Source of the DNA: Erpetoichthys calabaricus
Lineage: Eukaryota > Chordata > Cladistia > Polypteriformes > Polypteridae
DNA: 64,000 bases
Direction: 5' to 3'
NCBI RefSeq assembly: GCF_900747795.2
Contig: NC_041401.2
Span: 23,275,290 to 23,339,289, forward strand
The position numbers and the translations under genes were made by a program. Below are positions 35,100 through 46,200 of this stretch, piece after piece (the first letter of the stretch is position 1; every line of letters begins with the position of its first letter). Under the pieces are notes generated by a model. It was not told where the DNA came from, made no database searches, and saw nothing but the letters and a program-made list of their open reading frames with translations.

Positions 35100-36410
35100 T
35101 GACATTCCCTTAACTGGTGTTAGTCCAGAACATGACCTGAACTAAGAATGCCATACTGTCCTCAATCTGGAGAATAAAGACTCCTACATCAGGATGCTGT
35201 TTGTTGACTACATCTCCACCTTTATTACAGTTATCCCACATAGATTCACTCATAAACTTTCTGCACCCCAACTTCTGTGACTGGCTCCTGGACTTTCTGA
35301 CTGGCAGGCCCCAGTCTGTCAGGATTGGTAATAGGATTTCAGCCACCATTATCACAAATACAGGCACCCCACAGGGATGCGTCCTCAGCCCCATCCTCTA
35401 CATCCTGTTCACTCACGACTGTGTTGCCTCCCACAAAGATAACGTCATCCTAAAGTTCACACACAACACCGCAGTGATAGGACGCATCACTGGTGGGGAT
35501 GAGGCAGCCTACAGGAGGGAGGTGGACAGTCTGGCGTCATAGTGTGAATACAACAATCTCACCCTCAACACAGACAAGATGAAGGAGATAATAGTGGACA
35601 TGGGGAAGAAGAGGAGACCTCACCGGCCACTGTTGATCCGAGGGCTTGCTGTGGAGAGGGTGAGCAACATTAAATACCTGGGTGTCTACATCAGTGAGGA
35701 CCTCACTTGGACATTAACACCACACAGCTGGTCTAGAGGGCTCAGCAGCTGTACTTTCTGAGGAGGCTGAGGAAGTTTGGTATGTCGACTAAGATCCTCG
35801 GCAACTTTTACAGCTGCATTGTTGAGTGCATCTTGACCAGCTGCATCACCGTGTGGTATGGCAACACTACTGCTATGCACAGCAAACGGCTGCAGAGAGT
35901 GGTAAAGACTGTTGAGAAGATCACTAGGACTCCACTGCCCTCTCTGCAGAGCATCTACAACTGCAGGGTCTGAAGGAGAACTGCCTCGATCCTCAGGGAC
36001 CCCTCCCACCCCCAACATGAACTGTTCACACTTCTACCCTCAGTATGAAATGCAGGACTTCCTGGCTAAAGAACTCTTCCTTTCCCAAGGCCATTAGACT
36101 CCTAAATAACTGACTGGAGTTTATAACCCTGGTAAACCTCATTCAGTCTACCTCACACAACTGTATTTGACATGCCCATCACACACCTACCTGCACATTA
36201 CACTTTACACTTCTATTCTGTTTTTATACTTTATGCTGCCTCTGTTACTTATTATCTGTCTGCTACTTATTATTTATGTTTATCTTTATACGTTGGTTTT
36301 GGCATTTGGTGTGGACAGCAAAGAAAGAATTTCATTGTACAGGGAAACGTGTTTCCGTACTGTGTACATGACAATAAAACTGAACTTGAGCTTGAACATT
36401 ACCAGCACTT
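35100..36410 (+). mobile_element. L2/Rex-like LINE, 5'-truncated
   Basis: RT pieces: [55 protein letters not shown] (catalytic box altered to FTHN), MKEIIVDMGKKRRPH, VERVSNIKYLGVYISEDLTW and LQRVVKTVEKITRTPLPSLQ. The 3' end AAAGAAAGAATTTCATTGTAC, then ACATGACAATAAAACTGAAC, is the usual fish LINE tail. Stops and frame changes make it inactive. Confidence 0.85.
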
Positions 36411-37095
36411 AAAACTCACACTTTAATGGACCTGTGCCCTTTAAACAAAATGGCTCCTAGTTTTGCTCTGTTTGTGTGACAGGTTATGTTTGTTATTCTA
36501 TTCAGTCTGCTGTTCAGATGGACCCCCAGATGTTTATAAGCCTGCACCATCTCTCCCATGATATTGTCTGTAGTACTAGTGTTGGTGCCCCTGTTTTTAC
36601 GTACTAGAACTCAGATGTCTATGCATGTTCAGATGAAAGGATGAGTAGGTATTGAAGCACCTCATAGTGCTGTCTCACATATGCCTCAGCTTTCTTTGGT
36701 TTGATGCATCTCTCATCTGAATGGCTTAGGTAGGGCAGTCTTAGAAACCACATTTTAGGTGAAGGCCTCAACAATGGTATTCCTGTAGAGAGAGCGAAGC
36801 AGGGAAATGTAACGACTATGGCACTCTGGGATTGAGTTTTCCTATCCTAATACCAATGACCAAGTTAATATTTTTTTTTCTCCACACAAGTCAAACAGTC
36901 CACTTTTCAAAAAATATTTGTTACAAAAAGCAGCTGAGAAAAATAATTGTATTACTTCAAGCACATCCCAGGTAGGACAATTCCTCAGAATATTTCATTT
37001 AATAGCAGACTTGTAGAAGTAACATCAAAATTACATTTACCTATATGCCACAATGAGCAGATGCATGCTTAATTAATCGATTTTATTTCTTTAAG
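36411..37095. other. SPC25: Intron before SPC25 first coding exon
   Basis: No repeat recognised; it ends in the pyrimidine-rich acceptor at 37094-37095. Confidence 0.5.
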
Positions 37096-37256
37096 GTGCT
37101 CAATGGCTGATCTTCAAAATCCAGATTCATTGAATCAGGTGCGAAAAAAACTCGATGAATGGGAAAAGCAGTTTAATCAGTTTGTGTTTGAGGAGTACAA
37201 TCGTGACATGCTAGCAAGAAAACAAGTTTATAAGGAAAATGTTGAAATTGTGACTG
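37096..37256 (+). CDS. SPC25: SPC25 first coding exon (residues 1-51)
   Basis: A pyrimidine-rich tract ending in AG at 37094-37095 precedes the exon; the ATG is at 37103 and the first 7 bases are 5' UTR. It encodes [16 protein letters not shown] and the following amphipathic, charged helix, aligning with the start of the human coiled coil. The donor is ctg|gtaaga at 37257, and the codon is split after its first base. Confidence 0.92.
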
Positions 37257-40200
37257 GTAAGATTTCTTTGATCTTGTATACAAGTTACATTTTTTATCGT
37301 GTAATTCCTTTGTTAAATGTTTTACATTTTTTATTACAGAACAAGTTGTTAAAAAATGCAAGGAATGTGACATGTTATTGGAGAGGCTACAGATGAACAA
37401 AAATGGTGAGGAATCTGTGTGCATTATTTGTCCATGTTGTACTGCATATTAGGAATGTGGCACCCTTTTGGAGTTGTAATACATTCTTTTTTTCTTGTCC
37501 TTCTGTTGCCTGTTTTCTGTTAATACTGTAACAAGGCGCTATATAGGCGCCTGACCCGACACAGATAGACAGAGAGGCACATATAAAACCAACAAAGACT
37601 TTTATTTTCTTCAACCGTGGGCGCACGTCTTCCCCATGACCCACAGGCAATACACAGTCCAAAAGCATTCTTCCACACAACACATCACAACAATCCTTTC
37701 TCCTTTTACCACCACTCCTCCTCCTGACACTGGCTCTCTGGGTGGTGGTGGCTGGCCCTTTTTATAGCCCACCCGGAAGCGTTCCAGGTGCTTGACCACC
37801 TGGTCCTAATTGCACTTCCAGGTGGGGCTGAAGATTCGTCCAGCCAGGCTGTTGAAACCAGACAGCCACCCCGGGCCCCAACCAGGCTGTGGAGGACTTC
37901 ATCTCCCATGGAGCCATGCAGGAGGTTGGGGAATCGCCATCTGTCAGGGAGGCTGCCACCAAGCGTCCCGAGGGAGGTACTGAGCTGCCCATGGCTACTC
38001 CCCCAGAACATAAGCAGCAGGGGCATCCCAGCCGGGCATGGGACCCGGCCATTCGCCACAATACATTCATGCACTCTAAATTGGTGCTTTTCAACCTTTA
38101 TTGCCTCAAGACCCAGTTTTACCTTTTTAAGTTCACATAGTGATCCACAGATAGCTAATAAAGAATGGTGATATACAAATGGGACCCCCTTGGTGAAATA
38201 AGCTTTATTAGGAGAGAGATTAAACAAGTGCAATTAGAAGAACACTTCTCCCTTGGTGAAAATAGTGTGATTTGAAAACTGAGGGGGCCGGAGGGCGTGG
38301 GGTGGGTTGGTATGTGGAGGACTGTGGATGGGTTCTCCTTGGTGATAAGTGAGAAGCTAGAAGAGTGGTTTTGAGTTGTAACGGAAACTCACAACCCAGT
38401 AATCTAATCAAGAAACACTGCTCTAAGCTATGCCAATCAAAAGAAGTGGCCATTGGTAGGACCTAAGAAAAACTTTCCTCACTGAAACAAATATTTTCAC
38501 TGTATGCAACAAATATTTCCATTTTAGTCTATAATTTTCTACATCTGTGTCTTCTGGCTGCAAGTAGCAAAATACTATATTTTGCTAATACTAATTACTA
38601 TTAGTTTTAGTAATTACTAATACAGTGGCAGGTGTACATCCTATTAGTGTCAGTGTATTAATTAATCCAGCATAAATCTAGAAGTTATCTAAAGACCAGT
38701 CAAATAAAAAAATATTTGAAGTGCTGTCCAAAAGCCAGCCACAAGATTGTGTTTAAACTAGGAGAAGATTAAAGTTTATATCTGTGTGGGTATGCTATTC
38801 CATCATTTTTCTTTTTCATTGCTCTATTCATGGGCTGAATGTTTGCACAAACCAATTGTTTTCCACCTTCTTTGTGCCATCCTCCATGAATTGTAATGTG
38901 CTGCTTTGTATTCTAGGGCTATGCCCAACCAATTCACATTTGTCTCATTTATGCTTCTCCTTTTGATGTCCATGACCTTTTTTAAAAATTATAGTCCTAG
39001 ATGATGCCAGAAACATTCTGCATATATGTTTGAAACATGTAATTTTTACTTTTACCATTGCTTCCATACTGTCGGTTAAAATTCAAATAGTTCTATTCAA
39101 AATTAAACATTATTTTCCATAAATCTAACAATTAAAATCAAGACCCAGTTAAACTGTGTAAACCTTAATTTGTTCTTGCAGTCCTGTACAAATACACAGT
39201 TGAAGAATGCAGCACTCCACTAGACAGTTTCTTTTAAATGTTTATATATCTCTCTATTATTATTAAAAAAAAAATAAATAAATAATCTTGGGTCAATACG
39301 TGATCTTCTCGAGAGACACTTTAACGTCATGTGAGACAAAAGGGCAGCTGCTATACAGGCTTTTAAATGATCGACGTGCAGTGCAACAAGCAGAACACGC
39401 AGCAGCAGCAGAAAGCCAGCAGCTGATCCGTCTGCATCTCCTTAGCGTGTGTTCAGACCCCTACCCCCCCCTTTCACAACGCGAGCATCAGAGACGCGAA
39501 CTGGCCAGAGTGTAGTGTGCCCCGGGGGGAGGGGGTGGGCGAGCAGGGGGCAAAGTATAGTATAAAATAAAAATTAAATAAAATTATTGTCAAGTTATTG
39601 TCATGGTACTGTTATCCCTGTAGCATGGGGTTAGAAGAAGGTCACCATCCCTCACTTGTGTCATAAAAGGTAACTAAATGAGGTTGTAAGTCAGGGAGGG
39701 CATCTGGCTGGCAAAAACATCATCAATACACCCAAATCTTTGCGGGACAACTGGCAAACCTTACTAAGCCAAGAAAATGGCTGTCAAACCATCAGAGAGA
39801 GACTGGTTCTCTCTCTCTCTACTATCTGTCTGATTGACATAATGGGTTTCTATAAGATGCAAAAAAAAAATCAAATGCTGGTTGTGCTGTGCTTGAATTC
39901 ATATATCTCCCTATGTTAAAAGCTTGAACACTCCGCCTTAATCAAAATAAGGTAATTGGACAGAGGGAACACATCTTTAACAATAAAAGGGAAACGGGCC
40001 TTGTTGTCTAAAATCCATGTATCGCATTCCCTTTAAAATAAGAGGTATAAAACTTCCATTTTGTACATAAAATTTAAATTACTCTAAACATATTGTTATA
40101 TGAGAAATCAGTTATTTTACATACATCATACACTTTTAACTTCGACGTTGTAACCAATTCTAAATTGTTCTCTAACTACGTGACCTAACTGAAGTACCAT

Positions 40201-43200
40201 ATGAATTTCTACTTTATAAAATGTTTCTTAACTCTCACCTTTTTCCATTTTTTTAAGCTTTGGAACAAATGAATGTGGAAAGAGAAAAGAAAGTGGCAGA
40301 AATATCAAAACTCCGTTCAGAGTTTTCGGAAGGAGGAAATTTAAAAAGTGAACTAATTGCACGGATTGATCATCTTCGAGAGGAACAAATTAAAAAGAAA
40401 AAGGGTATGGTTACTGGTTTGGAATGAATTCTATTCTAAATGTAATATATAGTTCAAGTTTTATTTGATATTTGTAACCAATACTTTTGAACTTCTAATT
40501 CAACTTTTCTTCTTAGCTGATACTACTTTGTTACTGTTCAGCATATACTGTATACACTGATCAGCCACATCATTAAAAACACTGACAGGTGAAGTGAAAA
40601 ACATTGATTACCTTGTTTCAGTGGCACCTGTCAAGAGTTGGGATATATTAGGCAGCAAGTGAACAGTCATTTCTTGAAGATGATGTGTCTGAAGCAGAAA
40701 AAATAGCAAAAGTAAGGATATGAGCACCTTTAAAAAGGGTTGTATTGTGATGGTTAGAAAATGGGTCAGAGTATCTTCAAAATGGCTAGTCTTTTGGGGT
40801 GTTCCTGGTATGCAGTGGTTAGTACCTATCGAAAGTAGTCCAAGGAACTACTTGTTCATTAAGGAATCATGATTAGAAACGGGATAAAAATTATTGCATG
40901 GTTCTGTGTGTCCCTTCGGTTGAAAAGTTGAGAGGGGTTTTGAAATTTCGCATGGTTTAATTCAGTGACATTTGATTGGTTTGAAAGATGATGAAGGTTC
41001 CCATATGAAACTACGAGCAGCAGTGGGGCATGGCAAGACACAAATATATTTTATTTGAAGAGTGATTTCCTCGTAATATTTCGCACAGCCAGTGACATTC
41101 AATCAAAGAGTTCCTCATATGAAGCTTTGAGAGGATATGCAAAGAGGCTGAAACTGGAAGAGAACTGCTCATAAAATTGACATAGGAAGAACATGCAGCA
41201 GTCAGTGTCCGGATATGGTAATTGAACCCTTGGTACTTGAACTGTAAAAGTGTACATTGTGACGCTTCAAAGTTACTTAAAAATCAAGCATAGAATTGAG
41301 TCCTTCAATAGAGTCAGAACTGTGACTCAAGGTCTTGATATTCTGTATCACTAGAATTCTGAAACTTTTTTTCTAGGAGTTCTTCAACCATATGTTTACT
41401 TTTTTGAAGAAGACACCTCATTAGTACAAACTTCAAGTCTTGCTGCACATCAGCAATCTACATGCATTTTCACAGATGTTTGCACATAACAATGCATAAA
41501 GATTAGCTGTCACATAAGTAAAATATTTCCTGTCTTTTACGCATGGCTGTAAGATGTAGTACAAGCGATCAATCATAGACAACTATACATCGTTGAAAAA
41601 GAAACTCTGTATTCAATAGTAATGAGACTTTCACTGTATGTGTGGCGATGTAGGTGAGATCTTTGATAAAAGCATATTCACTTATTGTACTGGTGACGTA
41701 CTGCTCACCTTGGCATATACGTGTGCAAGTCACATGTTTTACTAATGAAAGAGAGCAGATGATATGGACACTTAAGACTTATTTAAAAGAAGACACCCTT
41801 GGGTATATTTAAAAAAAATATTACTTTTGATTGACTTGTGGGTTTATTGCAACATACTGTACACACACAACTTTGAAATATGGAGGACTGTGCATAAGTT
41901 GCTACAGAACTATGCAGAATGTAGCTCAGAAATAAATAATCCAACCATATTGATGTTAAAGGGTCAGTTCAGTGTTTTTTCATGTCATTATTTTTTCACA
42001 ATCAAGGTATACATTAATTTGCTACATGAAATTTTGTTCTAAATTGGAACATTTTTTATAAAAAATAGAACAATACCTAGCCTTCTTTTGCGCTTTAAAA
42101 ATGGTGAAGATTTCCAGGGTCCAACATGAAAACAAAAAGCCTTAAAATTTGTACAATACATCTGTTTTTCAAGCCCAAGAGTGTTATCAGGTTTGATCCA
42201 TATCATTGAAAACCGTGTATCCATGTTCTCTTAGAAAGGAAAATAAAGCAAAACATTTTTTTTAAGATTTAGCCATTTTAAAAGGAAACAAATTATGCGC
42301 GTCACCTCATAACTTGTCTTTCTCTGTGGCAACATTTTGGCTACAAGGGGCATGGTTTCCTAAAGGGTGTACCTTGAAATATCATCTCCAAGCACTGTAA
42401 TTGCTGCCTCTGTTTTGTAGATATCTAGGCAATAATGACTGAAAAAAATGACACACGATCACCCATAGTCTTTACACTTCCATACATAACAAGCAATAAA
42501 CCTAGAAAAAAAGGAATGGATGTCATTTATTTCACAGCACATGAAGGGCTAAACTTTTCAGTTATTGATAAGTATTACTGACACATTTCCAGTACTCTCA
42601 CTGACTGATACCAATCAATCTGTAAATACATAAGGAGAACATGCAGAACCTGGTGCAATAAGGCAAGAATGACAGCTCTGCACTACCACTCTGCCTTTGT
42701 TAAAACATCTGTACTAACTTACTAAACTTCAACCTGATTAAAACTAAATGTATTCTAATAACGTCAGTTCAGTTCTTATCATTTTGGTTGCATGGTATGC
42801 TCCGCTCATTTCTAATTAGATGGCACTAGACTACTGAATCCTGCTGGTGCAGCAGGCACTATCTTTGCAAAATAATACAATAATTATTGAAAAATAATGC
42901 TATACATTTTTTGAGTGGTGGTAATAAGCTTTCATATGGTTCAGTGTGTTTGCTATCATTAAGGGTGTGCCTGGGTAAATATCAAAACTCCACCCATGAT
43001 GCCCACTGCAAGCAAACAATTAAGTGGGAAATATTCTTTTTGAAGAAAATATTACCAAGAATCTGTAATAAAATGTATTACTTCCAGTTTGCTTTTGTTG
43101 TTATAAGCATTCCTCAGAAACACAGCAGTCACGTCTTCTTAAAGCGAAGTGGTCATATTCTGCAAGTTTTAAGTCTTTTGTTTTCACGTTGGACTCCAGT

Positions 43201-46200
43201 ACCCTTTACTTACATTTTAAAGTGCAAGAGCAAAGTATTTTTTAAAAAATGCATATAAAATATTCATTTAGTTACATTGAATTTGAACTTTAATTGCCAG
43301 GAAACATGGTTGCAAGGAACTTATGTATAGTTTGTTACATGTAAAGCTATAACTTAACACCAACTCAACATTCTATACAGTGGTAGAGAATATTTGTAGC
43401 AGATCAGTGCATAAATTAACTACATTTACGTATAAAAGAGACAAACTAACACACAAAGCACCATGCAGTCTGTGTTATATTTGCGCTTGCTTGAAAGAGG
43501 GCAAAGACTGATTGATTTTTGCAAAGCCTGCAACTCTAAAGCATGTTTATGGCTGCAACAACTTTTGTGCAATCCGAGAGCACTATCCTGGAGGCCACTG
43601 GCTTGACAGGACACTTTTTTAATACACAATAGAAATAGGTCAATTTGTCTACTCACCTCTTATTACTGCAACATACTTAAAGTGTTGCATGTCTTTTGAA
43701 CCTCACGTTTCATGAAGCTGTGTAAATCTCTTTTGGGCTCAGGAGTATCCAATCTTCTTTTTCTTCTTTTCTCTGCACCTGTTAGGGGTTGCCACAGTGG
43801 ATCATCTTTTATCATATCTTCCTGTCCTGTTCTTCTTGGTCTGTTACACCCATCACCGTCATGTCCTCTCTCACCACATCCATAAACCTCTTAGGCCTTC
43901 CTCTTTTCCTCTTACCAGGAAGCTCTTTCCTTAGCATCCTTCTTCCAATATACTCAGCATCTCTCCTCTGCACATGTCCAAACCAACCTTCCCTTTCACT
44001 CTTGCTGATACCCGTCTGTCACAAATTACTCCTGACACTCTTCTCCACCCATTTCACCCTGCCGGCATTCTCTTTTTCACCTCTATTCCATAATCCCCAT
44101 TACTCTGTACTGTTGATCCCAAGTATTTAAACTCATCCACCTTCACCAGCTCTACTCCCTGCATCCTCACCTTTCCACTGACCTCCCTCTCATTTACACA
44201 CATGTATTCTGTCTTGTTCCTACTGACCTTCATTCCTTTCCAGTTAGAAGATTCTTTCTTGGTGCAATCATTTTTAACTAAATCCTGGCTAGCTAACATG
44301 GTACAACACCCTAGTACTACTTAACTTGGGTGAGGAATTGGAAATGCTTTCATGAAGACAAACTGATTTGCTCAAGATTTGTGTAAGCCTGGTACAATCC
44401 AGGTTTTATTTGAAGTACAAATTCAATAAACTTAACTTATAATTTGAATGCGTTTTTTGAAGATGGTGTATTTAATGAAAACTTTGTTAGCTTTAGGATC
44501 AGGAACTTTTGTCTTATTTGAGATATGATGTGAGATTTGCTAATAGTTTTATTGTTTTGAGTTGTATTGTTCTGTTAACTTTTTTTAAACCAATGGAACG
44601 GATTTATTGATTTTATTTTTTTTTTGTTTTGTTTTTTGTTTATTTGTACTGTTCTAAAGATACATGCAAGTACAAATTTTCTTGTACTATGTACACAACA
44701 TTAAACATTACTTTACTTTATTTTCTTTTATTTTAAAGGCTTCTTGTCATGTACTATTGGCAACAAACAAATGGTTATACTTAATACACATACACAGAGT
44801 AAATAACTAAGTTGTCAGCTATTTGTTTCTTTCAAAATCTAGTTGAAAATTCATTTAGTAGAAATACAGCTTTAAAATTAGGGTCTCATTTGAAAATTTG
44901 TGCAAATTAGAAATTTCTAGGTTATATTCTGTTTATCACTTTGATTCAATTATTATTTTTTAATGCTCGGTTTTCAACTTATAGCACTGCTTGCTGAAAA
45001 TGAGAACAACAAAGCAGCTCTGAAGAAAATTACTAAAAGTATAGATCTTTTTAAGAAGGTGCTGGCCTTGGAAATCCGAAGACTTCATGGTAACTTTTTA
45101 ACCTTGGTTTTTAAGACACCTTTGCAAACTTCACTGTATGAACCTTTGAAAAAGGTCCTAAATTTGAAGTAATATTGGAGAAAATGATCTTTTTGTTTTT
45201 GAGAATGTAATATAATATTTTACTTAAACTTCTCCCTGTTGCAGAATTTTCAGAACCTTAACTGCTCAGGCCACAAACTATTTAAATTCCTATTTTTTGT
45301 TTATTTTGTTATATGTACGACACCAACTCATAAATCTCAAATATAACCAGCCATCTGTTTTCTAAAGTGGTTGTACAGTTTCAGGGCTACGGGGAGCTGC
45401 TGCTTATATTGACAGCACTCTAGTCAAGGCAAAAACCAACCCATTAACAAGGGCAACAGTTCATCTATGGAAACATCTTAATTATTAAGATGTGTTTCTA
45501 AATTAGTAGGCACAGGGGTGTAGTGGCCGTGGTATTGAAAGTAAACTACTGTGTGAGTCTGCACAGGTTGCTTCACCCTCCTGTGTTCCAATAGTTTAAA
45601 AAAAAAAAAAAAAAAAAAGAGCCATGATTTTGTTCTTGTAAAGTACATTGGATTGGTGGTCAATGCAGAAAGGAAAAATATTAATGTGTTTGTAATGTTG
45701 ATATTAAGAAGAAACAGAAAAGGCCTTTGCATATTAATATCTTTTTAATAGCACAATTCTCCTAGTAAGCAAATGGTCTATATAGGCAGTGCAGGTTCTT
45801 CATTGTTCTTATTTTTCCCATTTACTTTATATAGGAGAAAAACTCCAGATCATTTTCAGGAACATAAGCCGTAACGATCCAGACTGCCCATACACATTTG
45901 TTCTACAAATCACTGAAGAAAACAAATATAAAGGTAAAATGATACATTTCTAATGTCTTGTTTTTTGTACTGTTATAAAATACTGTATTTTAATAGAACT
46001 GTTATTAAAACTGGTTACATTAACAATTATTTAGATTTGTAGAACTCAATTTTACAGATACCTTTATATTCAGATTTGATGAACAGTTACATATTTACAG
46101 ATAGTGCAAAATCAATTTTATTCATTTATATTCCTGTGTCGCAGTGGTAGCGCTGCTGCCTCGCAGTTAGGAGACCCGGGTTCGCTTCCCGGGTTCTCCC

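Noticed and set aside
1-36400. G6PC2 or ABCB11 exons expected beside SPC25
   Set aside because: Looked for phosphatase-type and ABC-transporter motifs in all frames and saw none; they may lie left of the window.
37706-38233. 175-codon - strand frame in an SPC25 intron
   Set aside because: Lies in the solo LTR; similar frames occur by chance at the other LTR copies.
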